Below are positions 33,795 through 46,500 of a DNA stretch of 64,000 nt, piece after piece. The position numbers and the translations under genes were made by a program. Each line of letters starts with the position of its first letter. Position 1 is the stretch's first letter. The notes beneath the pieces were generated by a model, which did no database searches, was not told the DNA's origin, and saw nothing but the letters and a program-made list of their open reading frames with translations. Origin of the DNA: Ampullaceana balthica (taxonomy: Eukaryota > Mollusca > Gastropoda > Lymnaeidae); contig CALYLW010000044.1 in assembly GCA_944989445.1 (NCBI GenBank), positions 1,414,001 through 1,478,000 on the forward strand, written 5' to 3'.

Positions 33795-35531
33795 TGTGGG
33801 TAAGTCTGAGAACTGACTTAGCAAGTCGATGAAATTGTGGGCAAGAAAATTTATCTGCGCACAAAGTAAAAGAGCAAGAAGTAAGAGACAAAGACAAACT
33901 TAGCTGCAGTGCGTCCTGCAAGGAGACAACAAACAGAAAGTATGATCATCTCTGCTAAAACATATCTACTACACCCTTATGATCATATCTGTTAGAGTTA
34001 TCTAAAGAAAGGACAACATTTATAATGTAAAATTTTCTGAATATTCTTTTTAAAGGATCGGTAAAAGAGGCGCTTTCGGTCTCTTCAATGTACAGTGAAA
34101 AGAATCGAGTGGAGACGATTACTGTAGACTGTAGAGGGTCAAGCTAGTGAAGTAAACAGTATGTCCGTCTTTTATCTGGAAAGTGACCACAGGGAAATTA
34201 GTGCGGTCAGTCTGGGTAACCCAAGGGCAGATTTCGCAATAACTGCGAAAATATTTTTTGTCCACACATTGGACTGGTGAACAAAAATGCAGCTATAAAT
34301 TAAACTATGCTATCTCTCTATAACTGCTAAAACTGTGTCAAGTCCTAATGAAAGATTTGTCTCCGCGTTGTGCCTTATCAAAAAGTCAACGAAGACGATG
34401 AAGTGGACCTTGTAAATATTTTTACAATTTAAAATTAATTTGAAATTGTCTTTGGGCCATTCCTACAATTAATTGGTCAGTTCGTAGTGTTTGTAAACTT
34501 CTTCCGTAATGTCTGCGGCATTCTTTTTTTCTTTTTTTTGTGGTCTTCTTTATATATTATGGCCTGGGGGAACACCATTTACAAGACAACGGTTTCCATC
34601 ACAACCGAGTAGCCAAGTTGGTATAAAATGCGACTGATTTGAGCCTTTCCAATCTTTTTATACAAAAGAATGACAGATGGAACATAGTAGTCTAATAATT
34701 TGCATCTACATGTATATTATGGGCTCTAATGGTTTGAATCTACATGTATATTATGGGCTCTAATGGTTTGAATCTAAGCAGACTTAAACCAAATTACAAA
34801 TATAATTTTAAAAAAAAATACAAATTACAGGATTCTTGTTAATTGGACGATTGCAAGCAATCATGTAAAAATAAAGCAGCATTTAATCTTTCTGAAATCT
34901 TATAGTTTAAACAAATGGGGTCCTCTAAAAAAATGCACGAATTTTCTTTTGAAATGTTTAAAAATTGTTCAAATTTCTAAAAAAAAACTAATGCTTACAA
35001 AACTTTTTGAAACAGGTCTTGGATGTACATCCCTTTCAGCTGACGAACTGGACTGGCCCAGAGCTGAAACTACGATGACCATGAGATAAACTGTCTTTGA
35101 TGTCACTGAAATGTGTTTAAAAAGGATCGATTAATGTTTGCCTCGGGATTCAACAAATGACAACTTGAGAAATTCAACATAATTTTTTTATAACTGCACA
35201 ACAAAACAATCATACAGCTTACAGACACAATTTTACAAAGATCTTAATGAAATCTAAATATTTGGCGCATTTTCTCCTTTATTAAAAACACGTAAAGACA
35301 TTAAGGGAGAACAATAGATCAATGCACCATTGAGGGAGCAACGTGTTATAGTAACAATATTCATCTTGTGAGAATAATGCATAAGGGGCTATAAGTCAGC
35401 TGTGCCGTGGTTCTAGAGGGGAGGTAATAACTACCTCCTAGCACGGTCGCAAATCGGTGACCGATTTTAAAAACGTTTTATTTTTAATACAGAGAAATTT
35501 TAAGTGTTTGAGCTATCTATTTATATAAAAA
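33795..35531. other. Unassigned sequence
   Basis: About 1.7 kb without genes or arrays. A 34-bp duplication lies at 34703-34790 (CTACATGTATATTATGGGCT). Confidence 0.4.
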
Positions 35532-36010
35532 CTAGCAACAAAGCCCGTCCAATGACGGGAATAAGTGTAGGGTGACCTGCGAAGTTCATGGAAGGACATC
35601 ACTACATTACCCACCCTCGTCTGTCCACACACACATTGGTCTGCCAAGAGACCGTACCTTCCCCCACCGCGGTCTGTCCAGTGACCCTACACCCCCCCCC
35701 CACAAACATAGCGGTCTGTCGCGAGACCCTACATCCCCTCCACCACAGTTTGTCGAGAGACGAGACCCGCCGTCTCGACCGGCCATACATGTGTATCACG
35801 TCAAAACTACTTTACATTATAGTTATATCAACAATAACCACCCTCGTCTGTCCAGTGACCCTACCTCCCCGCCCCCAAACACCGCGGTCTGTCCAGTGAC
35901 CCTACCTCCCCACCCCCAAACACCGCGGTCTGTCCAGAATTTTTATAATAAATAACCCATAAATACAAAGTTTTTGATTACAAATCCCAACGCGCACCGC
36001 TCAAAATAAA
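35532..36010 (-). mobile_element. Helitron-like element, 3' end at 35532
   Basis: On the minus strand the end is CCCGTCATTGGACGGG, a 6-bp-stem hairpin, then CTTTGTTG, CTAG and T: a textbook Helitron 3' terminus. Inside is a GC-rich block (35611-35938). Farther on, AACCCATAAATACAAAG and TTTTTGATTACAAATCCC resemble the edge of the ~500-bp dispersed family. The right boundary is not defined. Confidence 0.65.
35611..35938. repeat. Degenerate GC-rich ~40-bp repeats
   Basis: CGGTCTGTCCAGTGACCCTA and close variants (TCTGCCAAGAGACC, TCTGTCGCGAGACC) recur about eight times, separated by C-rich runs. The two last copies (from about 35845) are the best matched. Overlapping frames on both strands are by-products. 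Confidence 0.85.
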
Positions 36011-36161
36011 CTCTTGGAAAAAAAAACTGCACAAAATTAACTCGTTTTGAACGTCGCTCAATATGTAAATGAGACTTAATTTTTCTCCGCCAGTATTTGG
36101 CTGTAGGAGTCTGTAGGAGTTTGAGGGACTAATCGCTATCGTTGACCGCACAGAAGATTGT

Positions 36162-36230
36162 CTTTTATTATTATTATTATTATATCTAGGATTATTATAT
36201 GTGAGTGTGTGTGTGTGTATGTGTGTGTTT
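36162..36230. repeat. (TTA)n and (GT)n microsatellites
   Basis: TTATTATTATTATTATTA at about 36165-36182 and GTGTGTGTGT at about 36205-36230. Confidence 0.92.
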
Positions 36231-37494
36231 GCATGTCCTTTATAGCTGACTAAATCATGAACTATATAACTTGATTGAAGAGAACTTCTGTAAAGAGCCC
36301 GTCCAGTTTAATACCATAGCTTAACAGGCGCCATATGTGTAGATGCCACTTGTAACTCCGACTGTCAGTTTAAGCCCACGTCTGCCAATCGTCCCTATCA
36401 CCCTGGTTGGTGTACGGCTAATTGACAAAATTATATCTCTCATCCCATCTGCCATCTTTCACGTGGTATTTAGAGGTAGGGGTAAAACATCAAAGAAAAT
36501 GCGTTCGCTCGGATCTATAAGAAAATGCCATCTGGTTAGACTAGTGATTTTTCGCGTTGAAAATCACTAATTAAGTCATTAGTGTCACAAAAGTGTTGGA
36601 TATACAATAACTGATTTTTATGCGGATTAAATAATGTAATTTCCTGTGATTCAAGGATTTTCGTATTTTACCATGTTGTCTTCATAAAAATATTGTTTTT
36701 AAAAATCCCTGCTTCAGTTTATCTAAAAGGTATTTGTGCATGTTTTGTGTTTATTAACATCCTTATAATTTGACTAACGTTCATGTGTGCCTTCTTTAGA
36801 TATCAGAACGATTTTCAAATATCTTTCCATAATAAACACGTACATCTGGTTAAAGACATTATATGGAAACGACACTACAAAATTTTGGACATCCAAGGCC
36901 GGTGACCAAATTGTGACAACGTTACGGATATGAAGCCTATGTGTTGAGTCTGGCGCTTTCAATACTTTTCAAATATAAAATATTTACGGTATTTGCTCTC
37001 CTAGGGAAGCGTTAACAAACATGGATATTGCATGAATAAATGATAGCATACAAGAATTCAGATCACGAACATAAAAGAGCGGAAACATTGGAGGCTTAGT
37101 TTCAATGGTTAAAAAAAATCGATCTTTGTTTGAAAAATTGTTTCTTTGGTGTATATGCTAAGCGTTGTTATTATTCTGATCGTTTGAAACGATAAATGAT
37201 GTCTCATAATGGATCCTCACAACTTTGTTTGTCAAATGTAAATAATAATTTTGCTTAGTCCTCATTGGAGCAAACACATCTTGAATTATTCTAACCACGC
37301 GGTAAGGGGAAGTTTTCTGTTTGCTGAATGTTGAGGAAATAGAAGTGATGTCCATAAGTTGTAAGCTGTTGTTGCGGTAGCTTTATGAATGAGTGGTATA
37401 GATTATAGGCGCATCGTGGGTGGGTAAGCAGTGCACGTTGTTGTTTTGATAATTCATTTTGAAGACGATGTGGCCGAGCTGGAGCTGCAAGCTG
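36231..37494. other. Unassigned sequence
   Basis: About 1.25 kb. Short frames at 36343-36570 and 36774-36962 are unsupported. A hairpin-like AGTGATTTTTCGCG/GAAAATCACT lies at about 36542-36568. Confidence 0.4.
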
Positions 37495-37574
37495 GAAACT
37501 TGATAAACTCCGATTACAGCTGGCCGGGAAGGTCGAAACTTGATCAACTCCGATTACAGCTGGCCGGGAAGGTC
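37495..37574. repeat. 40-bp direct duplication
   Basis: GAAACTTGAT(A/C)AACTCCGATT plus ACAGCTGGCCGGGAAGGTC, twice head to tail, with one difference seen. Confidence 0.95.
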
Positions 37575-37723
37575 GTGTTGAAACACGCATTCAACTCGAT
37601 GACCTTCTCTAAGCTGCCACTGACAAAATCATTTATATAAAATTTAAATTATGTGTTAATTAATTTGAGAATTGATTTAGGGTGGAACTCCAGCAAGCAG
37701 CTGGGCTTGCAGTGCTTCAAATA

Positions 37724-38200
37724 ATAAAATATTTTAAAAAAAATCTTTTATTAAAAAGGACACGCTTTTATTTACATATAGAGAGTGCACTAAAAAGAAG
37801 AAATTAAAAAAAAATATATGATAACAGGTGAAATCCGTGCATCTATCCACTGCACATAAAAGCGTGGGGCGCCCATCACAACTCATTTCTCTTTTAAACT
37901 ATTCTTTTGCATGTAGATAAATATTTTTAATTAATATGATAGTAGCATATATATGAATTATGATCAAAGTTGTGAAACATTTATTGTTTATCAATATTCA
38001 TACAAATTTGTATTTATGTTTCGCAGCCCTGTACATGATAGCGAGTTGTGATGAGGGCCCCACGCTTCATTGTACAGTTGATAGGTTCACGGATTTCACC
38101 TGTTATCATAGAAAATTGTTATTTTCTTCTGTTTAGTGCACTTTCTATATGTAAATAAAGGCGTGTCCTTTAAAAAAAATATTTTTAAAATATTTTATTT
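37724..38200. mobile_element. Foldback element with ~160-bp inverted arms
   Basis: Left arm 37724-37884 and right arm 38044-38200 are near reverse complements. Shared blocks include AAAGGACACGC, TTTATTTACATATAGA, AGTGCACTAAA, ATGATAACAGGTGAAATCCG and AAGCGTGGGGC, and CATCACAACT. The ~159-base centre is AT-rich. Arms of this length would form a strong hairpin in DNA or RNA. The layout fits a foldback transposon or long-TIR MITE; no clear target duplication was found outside AAAATATTTTA. Confidence 0.8.
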
Positions 38201-38334
38201 TCTACTTTTTAGTATCAAAATTTAATAGATTTTTCGACATATCACTTTAATTTAATTGGTTAAACTTAATTGTCATTAACTTAAATGTGATTTAAAGGAT
38301 AGATTATTAATTTACACTTTAATGTATTAAAAAT

Positions 38335-38430
38335 AAAAAAAAACAGTTTCCCCAACTGAAAATTGAACCCCGTACCTCCAGGTCAGCTCAATCTCACTAC
38401 AATTCGAACAGGAAGGCTTGACGAAATGCA
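38335..38430 (-). mobile_element. Possible tRNA-derived SINE fragment
   Basis: On the minus strand GTAGTGAGATTGAG resembles an A box, and ACGGGGTTCAATTTTC, about 25 bases on, resembles a B box. The acceptor stem does not pair well, so I do not call a tRNA. Confidence 0.35.
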
Positions 38431-38584
38431 TACTTTCTACACTTATACTTATAATAAGAACTCTTTACAATCCACTTCAGACGTCAACACTTTGAAATTA
38501 TTTGTATCCCTCTAGGGCGAATTGAGGTGTGGTTTATTGATGTGAGCGATAATATAGACATAAACTAAATACTAAAAATGCATT

Positions 38585-38760
38585 AATTTAATTACGGTAC
38601 ATTTCGATTGATCTGAAATTTTGAAACAATGCATTGTCATCCACGATCTATCTGTGGTAAAATTTTGAAAAACTCTAGGACCATCAGAAGTGGTTTAATT
38701 TTGCGTTACACGATTTGACGGATACAACATACAACATACAACATACAAACAGTGTGACTT
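38585..38760 (+). mobile_element. Diverged relative of the ~500-bp family, partial
   Basis: AATTTAATTACGGTACAT, GATTGATCTGAAATTTTGA and AAGTGGTTTAATTTT match the middle of the family in order but are diverged. The CAAG microsatellite position is taken by ACAACATACAACATAC repeats (38727-38750). Confidence 0.5.
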
Positions 38761-38794
38761 AAATAAAAGCGTGTAATGAAAAAGCGTGTAATAA

Positions 38795-39233
38795 AATAGT
38801 AACATTTATAGTAACATTTATAGTAACATTTATAGTAACATTTATAGTAACATTTAAATTAACATTTATAGTAACATTTATGGTAACATTTATGGTAACA
38901 TTTATGGTAACATTTATAGTAACATTTATAGTATTATTTATAGTAACATTTATAGTAACATTTATTTAACATTCATAGTAACATTTCATAGTAACATTTA
39001 TAGTAACATTTATAGTAACATTTATAGTAACATTTATAGTAACATTTATTGTAACATTTATAGTAACATTTATAGTAACATTTATAGTAACATTTATAGT
39101 AACATTTATAGTAACATTTATAGTAACATTTATAGTAACATTTATAGTAACATTTATAGTAACATTTATAGTAACATTTATAGTAACATTTATAGTAACA
39201 TTTATAGTAACATTTATAGTAACACTTTATAGT
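38795..39233. repeat. 12-bp tandem repeat, about 36 copies
   Basis: Unit ATAGTAACATTT. Rare variants include ATGGTAAC (three near 38880-38910), ATTGTAAC and small indels around 38960-38990. Confidence 0.97.
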
Positions 39234-39306
39234 TTGTTGAAGAAAATTTGGATTTCAGGAAAAAAATGTGAAACTTGTTTACAACTTAATTGCAGGATTT
39301 TGAAAT

Positions 39307-40074
39307 ATGGGAAGTGAGTTAATCTTCAAATATGGAAGTGAGTTAATCTTCAAATATGGAAGTGAGTTAATCTTCGAATATGGAAGTGAGTTAATCTTCA
39401 AATATGGAAGTGAGTTAATCATCAAATATGGAAGTGAGTTAATCTTCAAATATGGAAGTGAGTTGATCTTCAAATATGGAAGTGAGTTAATAATCAAATA
39501 TGGAAGTGAGTTAATCTTCAAATATGGAAGTGAGTTAATCGTCAAATATGGAAGTGAGTTAATCTTCAAAGATGGAAGTGAGTTAATCTTCAAAGATGGA
39601 AGTGAGTTAATCTTCAAATAGGGAATTGAGTTAATCTTCAAATAAGGAAGTGAGTTAATCTTCAAATATGGAAGTGAGTTAATCTTCAAATATGGAAGTG
39701 AGTTAATCTTCAAATATGGAAGTGAGTTAATCTTCACATATTGAAGTGAGTTAATCTTCAAATATGGAAGTGAGTTAATCTTCAAATATGGAAGTGAGTT
39801 AATCTTCAAATATGGAAGTGAGTTAATCTTCAAATATGGAAGTGAGTTAATCTACAAATATGGAAGTGAGTTAATCTTCACATATTGAAGTTAGTTAATC
39901 TTCAAATATGGAAGTGAGTTAATCTTCAAATATGGGAAGTGAGTTAATCTTCAAATATGGAAGTGAGTTAATCTTCAAATATGGAAGTGAGTTAATCTTC
40001 AAATATGGAAGTGAGTTAATCTTCAAATATGGAAGTGAGTTAATCTTCAAAGATGGAAGTGAGTTAATCTTCAA
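39307..40074. repeat. 24-bp tandem repeat, 32 copies
   Basis: Unit GGAAGTGAGTTAATCTTCAA plus ATAT. Variants include AAAGATGG, CACATATTG, ATCATC and ATCGTC. Eight-residue repeats appear on both strands (GSELIFKY on plus, KINSLPYL on minus) because 24 is a multiple of three. Stops created by variants (for example the ATAGGG copy near 39620) argue against coding. Confidence 0.97.
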
Positions 40075-41216
40075 TTTTTTTTAATTTACTTAAACATTTA
40101 AGTAAAATTGACTTTGCGCTTCAGAAAAGATGACTTTTCGTTTCAATTAATTCTCTGTCTTCTTCGAGCAACTCTCTCTTAATATCGTTGCCGGCTTAAA
40201 CTTACAATGATAGCCTTTCATGACCAGGTAGTACTGTCTTAATATTACAAGATTTGATTACAAGTTCTAACTATTGTTGTCTAGGATTCCATGATAGTTG
40301 TATCAGATATAAAAAAAAGTATTTCCCCCGTCGTGGCTTTGAAAGATACCTAAGATAAGGCAGAAGAGAGTTATCTGTTACAGACGCTCTTCTATACAGA
40401 AGGAAAAAAAACGTAAAAAACAAATTAAAACAAATGAAAAAGATTCTTATTATTTTCATGAGTCCAAACAATTTAATCATAATATTTATTAATACTAAAT
40501 AATTACTTAAAAGTATCAATAGCTACACATTCAAAATTGAAACAAAAAAACAACAAAAAACAAACTAAAGAAATAACTCACAACTGATAATATTATACCA
40601 ATTAACACGGCACTACTAATTGACTACAAATCAATTTGCCCACTCCAGAATAGAACTTGATTTAGTCAAATACTTTGGGCTACGGCCCGAAGTCGTTTCC
40701 CCTTCATATTTCAACCCATTTACCAACATGGCCTACATTCTTACGCCATTCCTCTCTAACGTCCCGAGATCCGGGCACCTCACTTAATGCCATTGTGACG
40801 TATATCCGCTTAGCTGTCTTCATCCGCCGGTCAATAGTCAAGGGAGGAAACTTTGATGGCACACGGGTGTATTTTTAACTCCCATGGTTAATTAGATGAT
40901 GGTGCAACTGCATCAGTCAACGAACATAGTGTCTGTCTGGGCCATGGTCCTTGTAGGAAGCACTGTTTCCATTTGATAAGTCTGATACAATCTGTACAGC
41001 AATTAGTGACGTAGCTGTTACATCGGTCGCAGTAGATATAAATATTTGCCTCTTTTGAAATGTGAAACTTAAAAAAGTTTGAATAGAAAAGGGTTTAACA
41101 AGTTCCATTCTTAGACTTGCCTCCGCATAGCCATATGGGAATTATGGACATTTTGTCAACATGTGTGTAGGCCGGGTGATAGATTAATTGGACCTACGTA
41201 TACATTGTTGACAAAG
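40075..41216. other. Unassigned sequence with a retrotransposon 3' scrap
   Basis: Apart from 40369-40402, nothing recognised. Frames at 40271-40519, 40675-40878 and 40917-41108 show no domain. Confidence 0.4.
40369..40402 (-). mobile_element. 3'-terminal scrap of the non-LTR retrotransposon family
   Basis: GTTATCTGTTACAGACGCTC and TTCTATACAGAAGG match the same segment at 49440-49470 and 58495-58525. All three sit in the same orientation (element 3' end at the lower coordinate). Confidence 0.55.
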
Positions 41217-41400
41217 ACTGTTGACCCTCCTTATGCACACTAGGACATTAAGTAATGCTTATAACTTTTGAGCCCCAGTTATGCACACTAGGAGATTAAG
41301 TAATGCTTCTAGCCTTTGACCCCAGTTATGCACAATATGACATCAATTCAAGTCCTGTTCTACACATTGACCCTAGTTTGCAACACTAGGACATCAACTG
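41217..41400. repeat. Degenerate ~60-bp repeat, three copies
   Basis: TATGCACACTAGGA(C/G)ATTAAG, AGTAATGCTT and TTGACCC recur at about 41232, 41280 and 41325, with a weaker copy near 41380. Confidence 0.75.
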
Positions 41401-41408
41401 ATGTCATG

Positions 41409-41640
41409 TTCTAAATCAGTGGTTCCCAACCATTTTTGGATGGCTGCCCCTTTTTATAAAAGCCATGTGACCCGCGACCCCCATGAAATTTAAAAATGTC
41501 ATTTTCAGAAAAGTTTTTTAAAATAGAGCAAATTTGCATTATACTGATTACTTTTTTTTAGTGAATAGTTGACTACCCCCAGAAAGCCATCGCGACCCCA
41601 CTTTGCCGTGACCCACAGGTTGGGAACCGCTGTTCTAAAT
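41409..41640. mobile_element. hAT MITE with exact 8-bp target duplication
   Basis: The element 41417-41632 (216 bp) starts CAGTGGTTCCCAACC and ends GGTTGGGAACCGCTG, a nearly perfect inverted repeat of a kind common in hAT/Charlie-type elements. TTCTAAAT flanks both sides (41409-41416 and 41633-41640). No coding capacity. Confidence 0.9.
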
Positions 41641-41783
41641 AACTTAACACAAATATTATACTCTAACAAACCACGAGAAAATTTTAATTTAAGAATACTT
41701 ACTTGTTGAAATTTTTGCTATTTGGCCTGTTGATAAACTTTGATGAAGGTGCCTCTATGTGTTGAATCTGTCAACTCATTAAT

Positions 41784-41951
41784 CCACGCTCTGAAGTTAT
41801 CTGCTGTTGTTGGAATCGTCTCTGTAGCTAACACATAAAGCCCTCAACGGTCACAGTGTGTCTAGTTATCCAAGCTCTACTGTTATCTGTTGTTGTTGGA
41901 ATAGTCTCTGTAGCTAACACATTAACACTCAACGGTCACAGTGTGTTTAGT
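41784..41951. repeat. 86-bp direct duplication
   Basis: CCA(C/A)GCTCT, CTGTTGTTGGAAT, TCTCTGTAGCTAACACAT and CTCAACGGTCACAGTGTGT occur twice, 86 bases apart. Confidence 0.92.
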
Positions 41952-42557
41952 TTAGACAACAAAAGAAAAGTACTTCTTTCTTCATAAATTTAAGGACATT
42001 TACAAAACCACACCTGTCTGTTAAGAGAATTTAATGACAAAAGAAAATCTCCTTTGGTAAGCCAGAATTAATTACTGTGTGTGAAATTTAAGTAACATGT
42101 TAGTAATTAACATGTGTATATACGTGGATGATTCGTTGTTAAACTGTGGGAGCCTGAAAATATAAAACCAATATATACAATTAAATGTAATGAAATAACA
42201 GAACTATACATTTTTATCTCTCACACATCTGTCATTAAATCTCACACTTTGCGCTCTAGGGGTTAAAGGTCACATTTGTGTTACGTCGATTATTAACTTA
42301 ATTATGTGCTCCTTACATAGTTTCTTTTAAAGATATTTTGTTCTTATTTGAATGGGCTAATTTTTTAACCATTTTCTGAACCAAATTTAGTTTTGAATTT
42401 TTGTCCCGATTTTTGTCCGCCTCAGCTCCTGTACAGAGCTCAAATGATATTCACGAACTTTTCCTATAACGGTAATGGAACTGGGTAACAGAGTCATAGA
42501 AATCTTGGCCACATATTCCAGGGATTAGAAAAGTTAATTTAACACTCATTGAGTTTT
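41952..42557. other. Unassigned spacer
   Basis: Nothing recognised. Confidence 0.4.
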
Positions 42558-42688
42558 CACCACACACACGCAGACACACACACACATACACACGCAAACA
42601 CAAACACACACAGACACACACATACACACACACTTAAACACACACACAAACACAAACACAACACACACACAAACACACACACACACAA
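42558..42688. repeat. (CA)n-rich tract
   Basis: CACACA runs with GA, TA and AA interruptions. A minus frame rich in Val/Cys across it is a by-product. Confidence 0.95.
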
Positions 42689-43110
42689 ATAAATGAACAT
42701 AAAGAGATTTTCCTCATGAACATTGCAAAATGTTTAAATTACTGACTTTCTGGGTGGAAAAATTCGTCCTAAAAGCTCTTGCTTTAGAAACAAAACAAAA
42801 TAGGGACTATTTTATGATCGAAGCGCATGCGTAAGCAGGTATCGTTATTAGTTACAAGACGTTTCAATGGCTAGTTAAACGTGTGGCGATGTGGAATGAT
42901 GTAGGGCGCTTCAAAACTAACAAAGATGAGTGCGGTAGGGAGCTGGTCGCTTTGATTACTCTAGTGATAACGACAGGATCAGGAATAGATTAGAGTCTGA
43001 AAGCTGGAACATTCGGGCTGCCTGGTGTAGCGCAGTGTGGGGAAAGATGTCACATAATTTTCCAATGACAATAATTTTCTGTTAATTCGTGCACTTGTAA
43101 TTACTGTGTG
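42689..43110. other. Unassigned spacer
   Basis: Nothing recognised. Confidence 0.4.
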
Positions 43111-43543
43111 TACATTCGTTTAAATACATTTGAAGCACAATACGCTTACATACAAATTTCACGTATGTTTCGGGTGTTTATACATTCGTTTAAATACATT
43201 TGAAGCACAATACGCTTACATACAAATTTCACGTATGTTTCGGGTGTTTATACATTCGTTTAAATACATTTGAAGCACAATACGCTTACATAAAAATTTC
43301 ACGTTTGTTTCGGGCGTTTATACATTCTTTTAAATACATTTGAAGCACAATACGCTTACATACAAATTTCACGTTTGTTTCGGGCGTTTATACATTCTTT
43401 TAAATACATTTGAAGCACAATACGCTTACATACAAATTTCACGTTTGTTTCGGGCGTTTATACATTCTTTTAAATACATTTGAAGCACAATACGCTTACA
43501 TACAAATTTCACGTTTGTTTCGGGCGTTTATACATTCGTTTAA
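43111..43543. repeat. 70-bp minisatellite, about 6 copies
   Basis: Unit TACATTCGTTTAAATACATT, GAAGCACAATACGCTTACAT, then AAATTTCACGT and GTTTCGGGTGTT. Left copies carry ACGTATG and GGGTG; right copies carry ACGTTTG, GGGCG and ATTCTTTT, so variants sort by position. Twenty bases separate it from the giant 54-bp array. Confidence 0.95.
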
Positions 43544-43564
43544 TCGTTAGTTTAAATATCCACC

Positions 43565-46500
43565 AAGGATAGAAGTCTATTGACATACGCTGTGTATTAT
43601 ATGTAATACTATTTCAGTAAGGATAGAAGTCTATTGACATACGCTGTGTATTATATGTAATACTATTTCAGTAAGGATAGAAGTCTATTGACATACGCTG
43701 TGTATTATATGTAATACTATTTCAGTGAGGATAGAAGTCTATTGACATACGCTGTGTATTATATGTAATACTATTTCAGTAAGGATAGAAGTCTATTGAC
43801 ATACGCTGTGTATTATATGTAATACTATTTCAGTAAGGATAGAAGTCTATTGACATACGCTGTGTATTATATGTAATACTATTTCAGTAAGGATAGAAGT
43901 CTATTGACATACGGTGTGTATTATATGTAATACTATTTCAGTGAGGATAGAAGTCTATTGACATACGCTGTGTATTATATGTAATACTATTTCAGTAAGG
44001 ATAGAAGTCTATTGACATACGCTGTGTATTATATGTAATACTATTTCAGTAAGGATAGAAGTCTATTGACATACGCTGTGTATTATATGTAATACTATTT
44101 CAGTAAGGATAGAAGTCTATTGACATACGCTGTGTATTATATGTAATACTATTTCAGTAAGGATAGAAGTCTATTGACATACGCTGTGTATTATATGTAA
44201 TACTATTTCAGTAAGGATAGAAGTCTATTGACATACGCTGTGTATTATATGTAATACTATTTCAGTAAGGATAGAAGTCTATTGACATACGCTGTGTATT
44301 ATATGTAATACTATTTCAGTAAGGATAGAAGTCTATTGACATACGCTGTGTATTATATGTAATACTATTTCAGTAAGGATAGAAGTCTATTGACATACGC
44401 TGTGTATTATATGTAATACTATTTCAGTAAGGATAGAAGTCTATTGACATACGCTGTGTATTATATGTAATACTATTTCAGTAAGGATAGAAGTCTATTG
44501 ACATACGCTGTGTATTATATGTAATACTATTTCAGTAAGGATAGAAGTCTATTGACATACGCTGTGTATTATATGTAATACTATTTCAGTAAGGATAGAA
44601 GTCTATTGACATACGGTGTGTATTATATGTAATACTATTTCAGTAAGGATAGAAGTCTATTGACATACGCTGTGTATTATATGTAATACTATTTCAGTAA
44701 GGATAGAAGTCTATTGACATACGCTGTGTATTATATGTAATACTATTTCAGTAAGGATAGAAGTCTATTGACATACGCTGTGTATTATATGTAATACTAT
44801 TTCAGTAAGGATAGAAGTCTATTGACATACGCTGTGTATTATATGTAATACTATTTCAGTAAGGATAGAAGTCTATTGACATACGCTGTGTATTATATGT
44901 AATACTATTTCAGTAAGGATAGAAGTCTATTGACATACGCTGTGTATTATATGTAATACTATTTCAGTAAGGATAGAAGTCTATTGACATACGCTGTGTA
45001 TTATATGTAATACTATTTCAGTAAGGATAGAAGTCTATTGACATACGCTGTGTATTATATGTAATACTATTTCAGTAAGGATAGAAGTCTATTGACATAC
45101 GCTGTGTATTATATGTAATACTATTTCAGTAAGGATAGAAGTCTATTGACATACGCTGTGTATTATATGTAATACTATTTCAGTAAGGATAGAAGTCTAT
45201 TGACATACGCTGTGTATTATATGTAATACTATTTCAGTAAGGATAGAAGTCTATTGACATACGCTGTGTATTATATGTAATACTATTTCAGTAAGGATAG
45301 AAGTCTATTGACATACGCTGTGTATTATATGTAATACTATTTCAGTAAGGATAGAAGTCTATTGACATACTCTGTGTATTATATGTAATACTATTTCAGT
45401 AAGGATAGAAGTCTATTGACATACGCTGTGTATTATATGTAATACTATTTCAGTAAGGATAGAAGTCTATTGACATACGCTGTGTATTATATGTAATACT
45501 ATTTCAGTAAGGATAGAAGTCTATTGACATACGCTGTGTATTATATGTAATACTATTTCAGTAAGGATAGAAGTCTATTGACATACGCTGTGTATTATAT
45601 GTAATACTATTTCAGTAAGGATAGAAGTCTATTGACATACGCTGTGTATTATATGTAATACTATTTCAGTAAGGATAGAAGTCTATTGACATACGCTGTG
45701 TATTATATGTAATACTATTTCAGTAAGGATAGAAGTCTATTGACATACGCTGTGTATTATATGTAATACTATTTCAGTAAGGATAGAAGTCTATTGACAT
45801 ACGCTGTGTATTATATGTAATACTATTTCAGTAAGGATAGAAGTCTATTGACATAAGCTGTGTATTATATGTAATACTATTTCAGTAAGGATAGAAGTCT
45901 ATTGACATACGGTGTGTATTAAATGTAATACTATTTCAGTAAGGATAGAAGTCTATTGACATACGCTGTGTATTATATGTAATACTATTTCAGTAAGGAT
46001 AGAAGTCTATTGACATACGGTGTGTATTAAATGTAATACTATTTCAGTAAGGATAGATGTCTATTGACATACGCTGTGTATTATATGTAATACTATTTCA
46101 GTAAGGATAGAAGTCTATTGACATACGCTGTGTATTAAATGTAATACTATTTCAGTAAGGATAGAAGTCTATTGACATACGGTGTGTATTAAATGTAATA
46201 CTATTTCAGTAAGGATAGAAGTCTATTGACATACGGTGTGTATTAAATGTAATACTATTTCAGTAAGGATAGAAGTCTATTGACATACGGTGTGTATTAA
46301 ATGTAATACTATTTCAGTAAGGATAGAAGTCTATTGACATACGCTGTGTATTATATGTAATACTATTTCAGTAAGGATAGAAGTCTATTGACATACGCTG
46401 TGTATTAAATGTAATACTATTTCAGTAAGGATAGAAGTCTATTGACATACGGTGTGTATTAAATGTAATACTATTTCAGTAAGGATAGAAGTCTATTGAC

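Noticed and set aside
38335..38430. Functional tRNA gene on the minus strand
   Set aside because: B box is good but the cloverleaf cannot be completed.
39279..39833. 184-codon KINSLPYL repeat frame
   Set aside because: By-product of the 24-bp array; unit variants introduce stops in neighbouring copies and there is no non-repeat coding sequence attached.
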